Notes: a model not told the origin generated them from the sequence alone. A stretch of 64,000 bases of DNA from Pedobacter boryungensis (GCF_013204825.1 NZ_JABMKV010000002.1:124001-188000); one strand, 5' to 3'; counted from the first letter of the stretch, positions 8,425 to 16,729 are shown. A program made the numbers and translations.

Positions 8425-9141
8425 ATGAAAAAAATATTCTTCCTTTTTTTAAGCCTCTGCTTCATACAAGCATTCGGGGCAAAACCTAAAAATCAATACG
8501 TTAAAATTAGCACTTCAAAAGGCGAAGTCATTATTAAATTGTATAACGAAACGCCTTTACATAGAGACAATTTCTTAAAATTAGCTAAAAACGGCACCTA
8601 TAATGGCACATTATTTCACAGGGTGATAAAATCATTTATGATTCAAGGTGGTGATCCGGATTCTAAAAATGCAAAGCCAGATTCTTTATTAGGAAACGGT
8701 GATTTGGGTTATACCATTCCAGCAGAATTTAGGGATAGTTTATTCCACAAAAAAGGAGTTTTAGCTGCGGCTAGAGAAGGGGATGACGTTAATCCATTAA
8801 AAGCATCCAGTAGTTGTCAATTTTATATTGTGCAAGGAAAAGTTTGGACAGACTCTTTATTAAACCAAGTAGAAACCAGACGAATGAAATTTAAAATTCC
8901 TGATTGGCAACGTCAGATTTATAAAACCATTGGTGGCACACCACACTTAGATCGTAATTATACAGTTTATGGTGAAGTAGTAAAAGGATTAGAAATGGTG
9001 GATGCAATTGCAGAAGAAACCACAGATAAAAACAATCGACCTAAAAGCGATATCAAAATGACAGTTTCAGTTTTAACCAAACGTGAAGCTAAAAAACTAG
9101 AAAAAGAATTGGCTAAAAATGCGGTCAAACAAAACACATAA
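8425..9141 (+). CDS. Secreted cyclophilin-type peptidyl-prolyl cis-trans isomerase
   Basis: The 238-residue protein has a signal peptide (1-18) and a cyclophilin domain from about 25 to 220. FHRVIKSFMIQGGDP carries the catalytic Arg of the family, and SSCQFYIVQG is the second core segment. A long insert around residues 140-180 (WTDSLLNQVETRRMKFKIP) is common in Bacteroidota members. It catalyses proline isomerisation during folding of exported proteins in the periplasm. The exonuclease III gene follows 6 nt after its stop, so the two are likely co-transcribed with hutI and hutG. Confidence 0.92.
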   Translation: MKKIFFLFLSLCFIQAFGAKPKNQYVKISTSKGEVIIKLYNETPLHRDNFLKLAKNGTYNGTLFHRVIKSFMIQGGDPDSKNAKPDSLLGNGDLGYTIPAEFRDSLFHKKGVLAAAREGDDVNPLKASSSCQFYIVQGKVWTDSLLNQVETRRMKFKIPDWQRQIYKTIGGTPHLDRNYTVYGEVVKGLEMVDAIAEETTDKNNRPKSDIKMTVSVLTKREAKKLEKELAKNAVKQNT

Positions 9142-9147
9142 TTGCAA

Positions 9148-9915
9148 ATGAAAATTATTTCATATAACGTAAATGGCATTCGTGCCGCAGCTACAAAAGG
9201 GCTTTTTAATTGGCTACAAGCTACTGATGCAGACATGGTTTGCTTGCAAGAAGTAAAAGCACTAAAAGAACAAATTCCAGAAATTATTGCCTTAATTGAA
9301 CAATTAGGCTATCATGATTATTGGTTTCCGGCAGAAAAAAAAGGATATAGTGGCGTAGCTATTTTAACAAAAGTTAAACCAAATAATGTTTCCTATGGCT
9401 GCGGAGAACCTTGGATTGATGCAGAAGGCAGAATTTTAAGAGCAGATTTTGATGATTTTTCTCTAATGAGTTTATACATGCCATCTGGTTCAAGTGGCGA
9501 CGAAAGACAAATCAAAAAATATGAATTTATGCGCTTTTTTGATGTGTATATCGATGGAATACGTAAGCAATTTCCAAACTTAATTATTTCTGGCGATTAC
9601 AACATTTGCCACAAGCCAATTGATATTCACAATCCAAAATCAAATGCAAATTCATCTGGTTTTTTACCTGAAGAACGTGAGTGGATGGATTTATTTATGA
9701 ACAATGGTTTTATCGATGCTTTCCGCCATTTTAATAAAGATCCGCATCATTACACATGGTGGAGTTATAGAGCTGGGTCAAGGGGTAAAAATTTAGGTTG
9801 GCGTATCGATTATCATCTGGCTACGCAACAAATGGAAAACAGATTAAAGAATGTAAAAATATTGCCAGATGCCTTGCACTCAGATCATTGCCCTGTTTTA
9901 TTAGAAATAGAATAG
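9148..9915 (+). CDS. xth: Exodeoxyribonuclease III (AP endonuclease)
   Basis: The 255-residue protein matches the ExoIII/APE1 endonuclease family throughout. It has the NVNGIRAA start, the metal-binding Glu in LQEVKALKEQ, the catalytic SGDYNICH, WRIDYHLA and HSDHCPV motifs. It cuts DNA at abasic sites and has 3'-5' exonuclease and 3'-phosphatase activity in base-excision repair. ATG 9148 is preferred to a TTG at 9142 because homologues start at MKIISYNVNG. It is placed 6 nt after the isomerase and 12 nt before hutI. Confidence 0.95.
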   Translation: MKIISYNVNGIRAAATKGLFNWLQATDADMVCLQEVKALKEQIPEIIALIEQLGYHDYWFPAEKKGYSGVAILTKVKPNNVSYGCGEPWIDAEGRILRADFDDFSLMSLYMPSGSSGDERQIKKYEFMRFFDVYIDGIRKQFPNLIISGDYNICHKPIDIHNPKSNANSSGFLPEEREWMDLFMNNGFIDAFRHFNKDPHHYTWWSYRAGSRGKNLGWRIDYHLATQQMENRLKNVKILPDALHSDHCPVLLEIE

Positions 9916-9927
9916 CTTTAATTTAAA

Positions 9928-11157
9928 ATGTTAATTATCAATATCAAAGGTCTTGTAGGCATGCATCCAAAGGAAACTTTGGTGCTTCGCGGTAGTGAAA
10001 TGGCTAATTTACCGATACTGGAAAATGCTTGGCTTTTGTTAGAAAATGGATTGATAAAAGATTTTGGGTTGATGGATAACTGTCCATCTGAGAAAGAAAC
10101 CCTAAATGCCGAAGGCAAATTCGTTTTTCCAAGCTGGTGTGATAGTCATACACATATCGTTTTTGCCGCTTCGCGTGAAGAAGAATTTGTGATGAAAATT
10201 GCAGGCAAAACCTATGAAGATATTGCTACAGCTGGTGGAGGAATTTTAAATTCTGCACATAAATTGCAAAAAGCAACAGAGAATGAACTTTTTGAAAGCG
10301 CTAGTCTTCGGCTTAAAGATATGATTAGGCAAGGTACTGGCGCCGTAGAAATAAAAAGTGGCTATGGTTTGACCGTAGAGAGTGAATTAAAAATGTTGAG
10401 GGTTATTCAACGATTAAAATCAGCTTTTCCAATTCCAATAAAAGCCACTTTTCTAGCGGCGCATACTTATCCAGCCGAATACAAAAATAATCATCATGGG
10501 TATATCAATTTAATTATCAATGAAATGCTTCCTGCAGTTGCAGAAGAAAAACTGGCAGATTACATTGATGTTTTTTGCGAAAAAGGTTTTTTTTCTGTTG
10601 CAGAGACTGATGAAATTTTATCCGCAGCTGCGAAATATGGATTAAAACCAAAAATTCATGCCAACCAACTTTCTGTTTCTGGTGGAGCACAAATTGGTGT
10701 TAAAAACAATGCAATTTCGGTAGATCATTTAGAAGAAACAGATGCTGAAGTTTTAGCTATTTTAGCCAGTGGCAACACCATTGCAACACTTTTACCCTCG
10801 TGTTCTTTTTATTTAAATATTCCATTTGCAAATGCTCGTGGCTTATTAAATGCAAATGTAGCAGTTGCTTTAGCGACAGATTATAACCCAGGCTCTACTC
10901 CATCTGGAAACATGAATTTTGTGGTTTCCTTAGCCTGTATAAAGTTGAAAATGCTACCTGAAGAAGCCATTAATGCATCCACATTAAATGGGGCAGCAGC
11001 AATGGAGATGAGCCATGAAATGGGGAGTATCGCCATTGGCAAAAAAGCCAATTTATTTATGACTAAAGCTATGCCTTCTTTAGCATTTTTACCTTACAGT
11101 TTTGGCCAATCACAAATAGAAACGATCATTTTAAACGGAGAAATTTACAATGGATAG
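9928..11157 (+). CDS. hutI: Imidazolonepropionase
   Basis: This 409-residue amidohydrolase carries the HutI pattern: SHTHIVFAASREEEF (metal-binding HxH, about 72-74), the GGGILNSA loop, AAHTYPAEYK, HANQLSVSGG, VDHLEE and ATDYNPGSTPSGNM. It hydrolyses 4-imidazolone-5-propionate to N-formimino-L-glutamate, the third step of histidine breakdown, in the cytoplasm. Its last 8 bases overlap the start of the arginase-family gene that would take the next step. hutH and hutU are not in this window. Confidence 0.95.
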   Translation: MLIINIKGLVGMHPKETLVLRGSEMANLPILENAWLLLENGLIKDFGLMDNCPSEKETLNAEGKFVFPSWCDSHTHIVFAASREEEFVMKIAGKTYEDIATAGGGILNSAHKLQKATENELFESASLRLKDMIRQGTGAVEIKSGYGLTVESELKMLRVIQRLKSAFPIPIKATFLAAHTYPAEYKNNHHGYINLIINEMLPAVAEEKLADYIDVFCEKGFFSVAETDEILSAAAKYGLKPKIHANQLSVSGGAQIGVKNNAISVDHLEETDAEVLAILASGNTIATLLPSCSFYLNIPFANARGLLNANVAVALATDYNPGSTPSGNMNFVVSLACIKLKMLPEEAINASTLNGAAAMEMSHEMGSIAIGKKANLFMTKAMPSLAFLPYSFGQSQIETIILNGEIYNG

Positions 11158-12145
11158 CTTTAAATTTTATTCGCAAAGCGATGTTTTAAGCTTAGTAAAT
11201 CAAAGGATTGGTGAAATAAAACTAGGCGAAAGAGTTCAAACGGTTTCTTCATTAAACAAGTTAGAAAGTTCTTCATCAAAATTTGTCATTTTTGGCATTC
11301 CTGAAGATATTGGTGTAAGGGCAAATTATGGGATTGGTGGCGCAAAAACGGGTTGGACTTCTGCATTAAAGGCATTTCTAAATACTCAAAGTAATTCTTT
11401 TTTATCTGGTGAAGAAATATTAGTGTTAGGACATTTTGAAATTGATGAGCCTACAGATCAGACCATTGCTGGTTTAAGGAATAGGGTCAATGATATTGAT
11501 GTTTTAGTTTGTCCAATTGTCGAAAAAGTTGTTGCTGCAGGGAAAATTCCTATCGTAATTGGCGGAGGACACAACAATGCTTTTCCAATAATTTGGGGTA
11601 CATCTTTAGGATTAAAACAACCCATAGATGTGGTTAACATAGATGCTCATGCAGATTTACGAAATACCGCAGAAGGGAGACACAGCGGAAATGGATTTAG
11701 TTTCGCTTTGCAGAATGGATTTTTGAACCAATATAGGGTATTTGGATTGCATCAAAATTATGTAAATCACGCTTTGCCAAATTACATAAAGAATAATGTA
11801 GCGATAAAGATTGCTTATTTTGAAGACCTTTTACAAAACAACAAAACTATCCCTCAAAACTGGCAGGAATTTACCATAGATTTATCATCGCCTTGTGGAC
11901 TTGAAATTGATTTAGATAGTATTGAGAACGTATTATCTAGCGCTATAAGTCCATCTGGTTTTGCCCTAAATGATATTCGAAAAATCCTTTTAGGCAATAG
12001 TAAAAAGTTTAGCTATTTACACATTTGTGAAGGAGCCACAACATTGGCAGACGGTAGAGAAGACCTTAAAATAGGCAAAACAATTGCTTATTTAATTACA
12101 GATTTTATTAAAGCTCTTCTGCCTCGTATTTATCCGCAGCTTTAA
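11150..12145 (+). CDS. hutG: Arginase-family formimidoylglutamase (HutG-type)
   Basis: The 331-residue protein has the ureohydrolase metal motifs in order: GGGHNNAFP, NIDAHADLR and EIDLDSIEN. It should convert N-formimino-L-glutamate to glutamate and formamide, completing the pathway begun by hutI, with which it overlaps by 8 nt. The third motif keeps the paired Asp ligands but has EN where classical arginases have DP, and the region around it (DLSSPCG) is divergent, so this belongs to the Bacteroidota-type branch. Function as formimidoylglutamase is inferred mainly from the neighbour. Its last 38 bases overlap, antisense, the small gene at 12108-12269. Confidence 0.85.
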   Translation: MDSFKFYSQSDVLSLVNQRIGEIKLGERVQTVSSLNKLESSSSKFVIFGIPEDIGVRANYGIGGAKTGWTSALKAFLNTQSNSFLSGEEILVLGHFEIDEPTDQTIAGLRNRVNDIDVLVCPIVEKVVAAGKIPIVIGGGHNNAFPIIWGTSLGLKQPIDVVNIDAHADLRNTAEGRHSGNGFSFALQNGFLNQYRVFGLHQNYVNHALPNYIKNNVAIKIAYFEDLLQNNKTIPQNWQEFTIDLSSPCGLEIDLDSIENVLSSAISPSGFALNDIRKILLGNSKKFSYLHICEGATTLADGREDLKIGKTIAYLITDFIKALLPRIYPQL

Positions 12146-12269
12146 TCATTAACTCTATTTCTGCTTGTTGGACCGCTGTTAAGGGCTCTTCTTGCTCTTG
12201 CAACTCGAAAATGGTAATCATAGTTTCTTCGTACTGTTTTGCTGAAGTTATTTTAAATTCCTTTTCCAT
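12108..12269 (-). CDS. Small 53-residue acidic protein, hypothetical
   Basis: An ATG at 12269 opens a 53-codon frame ending in TAA at 12108. The product begins MEKEFKITSAKQYEET and ends AADKYEAEEL, is strongly acidic and predicted helical. It starts 3 nt after the stop of the 5-formyl-THF cyclo-ligase gene, as expected for a co-transcribed gene, and its tail overlaps the end of hutG on the other strand by 38 bases. The pattern (SAKQYEE ... ELMIKAADKYE) resembles the N-terminal helix region of HigA-like antitoxin-associated proteins, but the DNA-binding domain is absent and I do not assign a function. Confidence 0.65.
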   Translation of the reverse strand: MEKEFKITSAKQYEETMITIFELQEQEEPLTAVQQAEIELMIKAADKYEAEEL

Positions 12270-12272
12270 TGC

Positions 12273-12842
12273 TTATAAATTAAACTCGATAATTCCTGTT
12301 GGTGTGATGCATTTGTCCAAACGGATATCATTCAAATGTACATCATTAATCTCTTCTACAGCATCAAAAAAAGATAAACCTACCTTTTGTGTAGAAATGT
12401 TTTGCAAAAAACGATCATAAAATCCCTTGCCATAACCCACTCGATAGCCTCGCTTATCAAAAGCTAACAATGGAATAATTACCATATCTGGTGTTCCAGT
12501 AAAGAGTTGTGCTGCAGATTGAGGTTCTGGTATTTGATAGTTATTGTTAACTAAATCGGATTTGTCTACATAAAAATGGTGGCTCATCAAATTAGAAGAA
12601 AAGTCTGCTTTTGGAACAACAATATCTATTTCGGGATGGTTTTTTTGTAACCATTCAATTAGTATAAATGTGTCTGGTTCCTTTTGATGAGCAATTGGTA
12701 GAAAAATGTGTAAGCTTTTAACCTTTGATAAATTGAGCTTTTTAAATTGCGTTAATAGCTTTTCATTTAGCAATGATAGTTCACTTTCAGTTAAAGCATT
12801 TCGCTGTGCAAGCGCCTGTTTTCTCAAAGCTGATTTAGTCAT
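12273..12842 (-). CDS. 5-formyltetrahydrofolate cyclo-ligase
   Basis: The 189-residue protein is a full-length MTHFS. KSALRKQALAQRNAL is the N-terminal basic helix, and MVIIPLLAFDKRGYRVGYG (about 130-149) with KGFYDRF is the signature that binds ATP phosphate and folate. It converts 5-formyl-THF to 5,10-methenyl-THF using ATP in the cytoplasm. A TAAGTTTG box at 12862-12869 could drive it. The small gene at 12108-12269 follows 3 nt downstream. Confidence 0.93.
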   Translation of the reverse strand: MTKSALRKQALAQRNALTESELSLLNEKLLTQFKKLNLSKVKSLHIFLPIAHQKEPDTFILIEWLQKNHPEIDIVVPKADFSSNLMSHHFYVDKSDLVNNNYQIPEPQSAAQLFTGTPDMVIIPLLAFDKRGYRVGYGKGFYDRFLQNISTQKVGLSFFDAVEEINDVHLNDIRLDKCITPTGIIEFNL

Positions 12843-12861
12843 GATTGTATTGCAGTCTTAA

Positions 12862-12869
12862 CAAACTTA
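12862..12869 (-). promoter_or_regulatory. Candidate TAnnTTTG promoter box for the cyclo-ligase gene
   Basis: TAAGTTTG on the minus strand matches the -7 consensus and would give a leader of about 15 nt before ATG 12842. The -33 TTG is not at the usual distance, partly because the efp terminator occupies that space. Confidence 0.35.
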
Positions 12870-12875
12870 CAAAAG

Positions 12876-12920
12876 AAGCCGCAGATTTACCGATCAATTT
12901 AATCAGCGAATCTGCGGCTT
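12876..12920 (-). terminator. Inverted repeat, probable efp terminator
   Basis: A perfect 12-bp stem (AAGCCGCAGATT / AATCTGCGGCTT, 12876-12887 and 12909-12920) encloses a 21-nt loop. It lies 25 nt after the efp stop. On the minus strand the stem is followed by TCTTTTGT, a weak U-tract, so termination is likely but the long loop is atypical. Confidence 0.55.
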
Positions 12921-12944
12921 ACTTTATTTCAGAATCGAAAAGAG

Positions 12945-13505
12945 TTATTTTACCCTCTCTACGTATTCTCCTGTGCGTGTATCTATTTTAACTTTATCGC
13001 CTTGGTTTACAAACATAGGTACTTTAATTTCTACCTCATTTTCCACAGTCGCTGCTTTTAGTGCATTTGTAGAAGTATCACCTTTAACAGCTGGCTCAGA
13101 ATAAACCACTTCCATTTCTACAAAGTTTGGCAAACTTGCCTGTATTGGCTCTTCGCTTTCTAATGCCACTAAAATGCTCATTCCTTCTTTCAAAAATTTA
13201 ATTGAAGGGCCAAACAAACTTTTAGGGACATTGAATTGCTCATATGATGTGTTATCCATAACCACCAAAGAATCACCTTCTTCATATAAATATTGATAAT
13301 CATTGGTTTCTACACGGCAAATTTCTACAACCTCGTCAGTATTCATGCGAGCTTCAATAAGTCTAGATGTTTTAATGTTACGAAATTTCCCTGTGTAAAA
13401 TGCACCGCCTTTACCTGGTGTACGATGATTCCACTCTTCTACAGTAACCAGTTCTCCGTTTATACGTAAAATGTTACCTACTTTTATTTCTGATGCTTTT
13501 GCCAT
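12945..13505 (-). CDS. efp: Translation elongation factor P
   Basis: The 186-residue protein has the three beta-barrel domains of EF-P. Domain I runs to about residue 65 and carries TPGKGGAFY, with Lys32 at the loop tip where other EF-Ps are modified. Domain III ends in the GDKVKIDTRTGEYVERV signature. EF-P relieves ribosomes stalled at proline runs. No EF-P-modifying epmA or earP gene is in the window. A TACCTTGC promoter-like box lies at 13551-13558 and an inverted-repeat terminator at 12876-12920. Confidence 0.96.
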   Translation of the reverse strand: MAKASEIKVGNILRINGELVTVEEWNHRTPGKGGAFYTGKFRNIKTSRLIEARMNTDEVVEICRVETNDYQYLYEEGDSLVVMDNTSYEQFNVPKSLFGPSIKFLKEGMSILVALESEEPIQASLPNFVEMEVVYSEPAVKGDTSTNALKAATVENEVEIKVPMFVNQGDKVKIDTRTGEYVERVK

Positions 13506-13550
13506 GATATTTTAAAAATCACTAATTATTTTTGGTCTTTTTTTGAAGCC

Positions 13551-13558
13551 GCAAGGTA
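13551..13558 (-). promoter_or_regulatory. Candidate efp promoter box (TACCTTGC)
   Basis: On the minus strand TACCTTGC is one base short of TAnnTTTG and is identical to the box before the cold-shock gene (31326-31333). It would give a leader of about 42 nt. The -33 element is unclear. Confidence 0.35.
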
Positions 13559-13580
13559 AAAACTATTTTCCAAAAAGCTG

Positions 13581-13616
13581 TAAAAAAAGATAGCTTCGGG
13601 AACCACTCCGAAGCTA
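13581..13616 (-). terminator. Intrinsic terminator of the small transcript upstream of efp
   Basis: A 9-bp stem TAGCTTCGG / CCGAAGCTA (13608-13616 and 13591-13599 on the plus coordinates) with an 8-nt loop is followed on the minus strand by TCTTTTTTTA. The strong U-tract marks termination in the minus direction, well before efp. Confidence 0.8.
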
Positions 13617-13624
13617 CAATCAAC

Positions 13625-13644
13625 CTAAACCTAAAACTAAACTA
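13625..13644 (-). repeat. TTTAG-rich 20-nt motif before terminator, copy 1
   Basis: Read on the minus strand, this is TAGTTTAGTTTTAGGTTTAG, ending 8 nt before a terminator stem. A 20-nt element differing at only two positions lies before the GIN gene terminator (41650-41669). Confidence 0.6.
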
Positions 13645-13679
13645 TGAAAATTTATTTTATTCTTTTTATATTCTAATCG

Positions 13680-13757
13680 CTATATCCAACTCAACTTATC
13701 GTCTTGATTGACAAATACTAGCAATTGTTTTTTTAATTTTGTTTGAAATATAGCCAT
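13680..13757 (-). CDS. Possible 25-residue peptide inside the small transcript
   Basis: ATG at 13757 opens 25 codons ending in TAG at 13680. The peptide starts MAIFQTKLKKQLL and ends QDDKLSWI: a basic N-half and an acidic C-half. The start lies about 18 nt from the predicted transcription start. It may be a real microprotein or a leader peptide; only conservation or ribosome profiling could decide. Confidence 0.4.
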   Translation of the reverse strand: MAIFQTKLKKQLLVFVNQDDKLSWI

Positions 13758-13780
13758 TAATTACGCCTTATTTCGTGGCG

Positions 13781-13811
13781 CAAAGGTATATACTATATTT
13801 CATTTCTGCAA
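13781..13811 (-). promoter_or_regulatory. Consensus Bacteroidota promoter of the small transcript
   Basis: The minus strand has TTG, exactly 20 nt, then TACCTTTG. This fits the -33/-7 consensus of the phylum's primary sigma factor (TTTG or TTG, 19-21 nt, TAnnTTTG). It predicts a start near 13777. Confidence 0.7.
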
Positions 13812-13905
13812 TAGCAAATTAAAAATAATTTTAAAGGATGGTTTTAGAAAGAAATAGAGTAGTTTTTAGTTAAAAAACATTTAAAAAGTTACCAATTTTA
13901 CAAAC

Positions 13906-14520
13906 CTATTTGTAATCAGTAATGCTTAACTGATGTTCGCAAAAATCATATTCATGCGCTTGATTAGAACCAACAATTACCATTTTATTGTTGGTAAATT
14001 TTTCTATCAATGCTAAATACCATTCTATTCCTTGAGAATCTAAATTTGATGTGGGTTCATCTAATATTAAAATTGGTGTATTAGCACAACAAGCCAAGAC
14101 TAATTTGGTTCGCTGTTTCATTCCCGAAGAGAAGTGCTTTAAAGCTTTATCTTGAGATTTCTCTAGTCCCAATAAGCTAAGAACCAAAGAGACGTCTAAA
14201 CCATCAGCATACGCTTTAAATTGAAAATGAAAATCAATTGTTTCTTGCAGCGTGAATTCTTCTACTAAATCTAAATAAGGTGCGGCAAAGCTGATGTATT
14301 GATAGATTTGTTCAACTTTAATTTCAGCTGGATTATGGTAGGTTATTTCCCCTTCGGACGGAGTTAAGCTTCCTAATAAAACACTTAACAAAGTTGATTT
14401 CCCTGAGCCATTTGGGCCAAGTATCGCATATTTTTCGCCTTGCTTAAAAGCGTAGTTAATATTTTTAAATATCCAATCTTTGTTAAATCTACGACCGAGA
14501 TTATTTAGATTAATTTCCAT
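13906..14520 (-). CDS. ABC transporter ATP-binding protein without adjacent permease
   Basis: The 204-residue protein has one ABC domain: Walker A GPNGSGKST (about 35-43), signature FSSGMKQR (about 133-140), Walker B LILDEPTSNLD (about 151-161) and a switch region ending at VGSNQAHEYD, where the switch His is replaced by Gln. No membrane partner is encoded nearby. It follows lpxA by 12 nt and is transcribed with the lipid A genes, which makes an envelope-lipid role possible but not shown. Exporters of the CcmA type are an alternative. Confidence 0.83.
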   Translation of the reverse strand: MEINLNNLGRRFNKDWIFKNINYAFKQGEKYAILGPNGSGKSTLLSVLLGSLTPSEGEITYHNPAEIKVEQIYQYISFAAPYLDLVEEFTLQETIDFHFQFKAYADGLDVSLVLSLLGLEKSQDKALKHFSSGMKQRTKLVLACCANTPILILDEPTSNLDSQGIEWYLALIEKFTNNKMVIVGSNQAHEYDFCEHQLSITDYK

Positions 14521-14532
14521 CTTGAGGATGAA

Positions 14533-15318
14533 TTAACTTCCTGTACCAAAGCCCCTCATTACGCCCCGGTTAGAATTACGAATAAAATCTACAATTTCAT
14601 CTCTAATTTCTGTTGGCTGAAATTCTGCCTCTATAATATCTAGGGCCTTGGTAACATTGTTGTTTTTAACAAAAAGAACACGATAAATTTCTTGTATTTC
14701 GTTAATTTTTTCTGGAGAAAAACCTCTTCTGCGTAAACCAACAGAGTTAATGCCCACATAAGAAAGTGGTTCTCTAGCTGCTTTAACGTATGGAGGAACG
14801 TCTTTACGCACCAATGATCCGCCGGTTACAAAAGCATGTGAACCAACTTTAACAAATTGATGAATGGCTACCAAACCTGCCAAAACAACGTAATCGCCTA
14901 TGGTGATGTGACCAGCTAATGTAGTACTATTCGAAAATATACAAAAATCGCCCACTTCACAATCGTGAGCTACGTGTGAGTATGCCTGAATTAAGCAATT
15001 TTTACCAATAACGGTTTTCCATTTATCTTTCGTGCCCCGATTAATGGTTACACATTCGCGAATGGTGGTATTGTCTCCAATTTCTGCAGTGGTTACTTCC
15101 CCAGCAAACTTTAAATCTTGTGGAATGCCAGAAATTACGGAGCCTGGAAAAATACGGCAATTCTTGCCAATTCTAGCCCCATCCATAATTACAACATTAG
15201 AGCCTATCCAAGTTCCTTCGCCAATTTCTACGTCTTTGTGGATTACAGCAAATGGCTCAACTACAACATTATCTGCAATTTTTGCTTGTGGGTGTATATA
15301 TGCTAAAGGTTGTATCAT
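14533..15318 (-). CDS. lpxA: UDP-N-acetylglucosamine acyltransferase
   Basis: The 261-residue protein starts with a left-handed beta-helix of hexapeptide repeats (about 1-190) and ends in the helical LpxA C-domain with GLRRRGFS. The catalytic His lies in SHVAHDCEVG, and GGSLVRKDVPPYVKAAREP is the typical substrate loop. It transfers a 3-hydroxyacyl chain from acyl carrier protein to UDP-GlcNAc, the first step of lipid A synthesis. Its ATG overlaps the lpxC/fabZ stop by one base (TAATG), which indicates translational coupling. Confidence 0.96.
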   Translation of the reverse strand: MIQPLAYIHPQAKIADNVVVEPFAVIHKDVEIGEGTWIGSNVVIMDGARIGKNCRIFPGSVISGIPQDLKFAGEVTTAEIGDNTTIRECVTINRGTKDKWKTVIGKNCLIQAYSHVAHDCEVGDFCIFSNSTTLAGHITIGDYVVLAGLVAIHQFVKVGSHAFVTGGSLVRKDVPPYVKAAREPLSYVGINSVGLRRRGFSPEKINEIQEIYRVLFVKNNNVTKALDIIEAEFQPTEIRDEIVDFIRNSNRGVMRGFGTGS

Positions 15319-16727
15319 TATGCTGTTTCGCTATCTTTTACTCTTGAAATTTGAGCCATCATTTCGGCTTCTACCACTACTTTTTCACCTACCATGCCAA
15401 TGCCTTTCATTTGAGCAATTCCTCTACGAATTGGCTCCATTAAATCACATCTAAATACAATTGTATCACCAGGTAAAACTTGTGCTCTAAAACGTACATT
15501 ATCTATTTTTAGAAAATAGGTTAGATAATTTCTAGGATCTGGAACAGTGCTTAGTACTAAAATACCGCCAACTTGCGCCATAGCCTCAATTTGGATAACG
15601 CCAGGCATAACTGGTGCACCAGGAAAATGACCTCTAAAGAAATCTTCGTTCATGGTTACATTTTTGACACCAACCACGTGTGTTTTGCTTAGTTCTAATA
15701 CTTTATCCACAAACAAAAATGGTTGTCTGTGTGGTAAGATATCCATAATCTGCATTACATCATACAATGGTTTTGCATTGGCATCGTAAACTTTCTGTAT
15801 TTTTTTTCCTTTTTCTTTTTTAATAGCTGCTTTAATTTTTTTAGCAAATGCAACATTAGCCGCATGCCCAGGTCTTGCTGCCATAATATGACCTTTTAAA
15901 TGAACGCCAACCAATGCTAAATCGCCAATCATATCTAATAACTTATGACGAGCGGGTTCATTTTGGTAGCGCAATTCCATATTATTTAAAATCCCCTGTG
16001 GGGCAACCTCTATGGCGGATCTATTAAATATTTTAGCTAAATGCGCTAACTCAGGTTTTGTTACTTCCTTATCTACAATTACAATTGCATTATTTAGATC
16101 TCCACCTTTAATTAGGTTATTTTGCAATTGATATTCTAATTCATGTAAAAAGCAAAAAGTTCTGCATGAAGCAATTTCTTTTTTAAATTCAGCTATGCTA
16201 GAAATGCCTGCGTGTTGGCTTCCCAAAACAGGAGAATTATAATCTATCATGCATGTGAAGCGATAATCGTCTAATGGCATTGCCACAATTTCAACTTTTC
16301 TATCAGCTTCTGTGTATGTAATATTGTGAGGAATAGTGAAATATTCTCTGTCTGCGTCTTGAGAAACTACGCCAACTTCTTCAAGTGCTTCGATAAATAA
16401 AATCGAACTACCATCCATAATTGGGGTTTCAGGACCATCAAGCTTTAACAAAACATTGTCTAAATCCATGCCAACTAACGAAGCCATTACATGTTCTACT
16501 GTGCTAATGCTTGCTCCATTTTGCGAAATAGTTGTTCCTCTAGCGGTATCTGTTACATTATCGCAATCTGCATCAACGATTGGTTGTCCAGGCAGGTCAA
16601 TTCTTTGAAATTTAAAACCATGGTTGTCAGGTGCTGGACAAAAAGTTAACGTGACATTTGCACCTGTGTGCAAACCTACACCTTTAACCGAAATTTCGCC
16701 TTTTATGGTCTTTTGCTTAACGTTCAT
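15318..16727 (-). CDS. lpxC/fabZ: Bifunctional LpxC deacetylase / FabZ dehydratase
   Basis: At 469 residues this is the fused form known in Bacteroidota. Residues 1-305 are LpxC: zinc ligand His79 in STVEHVMASL and the HKLLDMIGD motif with the other His and Asp ligands. Residues about 325-469 are FabZ: LPHRQPFLFVDKV with the catalytic His, and GHFPGAPVMPGVIQIEAMAQ with the catalytic acid. The first domain deacetylates UDP-3-O-acyl-GlcNAc and the second dehydrates 3-hydroxyacyl-ACP. These compete for the same acyl pool, so the fusion may balance lipid A and phospholipid synthesis. It starts 2 nt after the lpxD stop. Confidence 0.96.
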   Translation of the reverse strand: MNVKQKTIKGEISVKGVGLHTGANVTLTFCPAPDNHGFKFQRIDLPGQPIVDADCDNVTDTARGTTISQNGASISTVEHVMASLVGMDLDNVLLKLDGPETPIMDGSSILFIEALEEVGVVSQDADREYFTIPHNITYTEADRKVEIVAMPLDDYRFTCMIDYNSPVLGSQHAGISSIAEFKKEIASCRTFCFLHELEYQLQNNLIKGGDLNNAIVIVDKEVTKPELAHLAKIFNRSAIEVAPQGILNNMELRYQNEPARHKLLDMIGDLALVGVHLKGHIMAARPGHAANVAFAKKIKAAIKKEKGKKIQKVYDANAKPLYDVMQIMDILPHRQPFLFVDKVLELSKTHVVGVKNVTMNEDFFRGHFPGAPVMPGVIQIEAMAQVGGILVLSTVPDPRNYLTYFLKIDNVRFRAQVLPGDTIVFRCDLMEPIRRGIAQMKGIGMVGEKVVVEAEMMAQISRVKDSETA

Positions 16728-16729
16728 TC

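Larger units (their letters stand above)
13582..13776 (-). ncRNA. Small transcription unit of about 195 nt, possible sRNA or short mRNA
   Basis: The limits are set by a consensus promoter (TTG 13809-13811, 20 nt, TACCTTTG 13781-13788) and the terminator at 13581-13616. Both ends are visible, so an independent minus-strand transcript is well supported. It contains a 25-codon frame (13680-13757) and a TTTAG-rich motif. I do not recognise it as 6S, tmRNA, SRP or RNase P RNA. The rest of the 400-base gap 13506-13905 holds only the efp promoter region on one side and nothing recognisable on 13812-13905. Confidence 0.6.
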
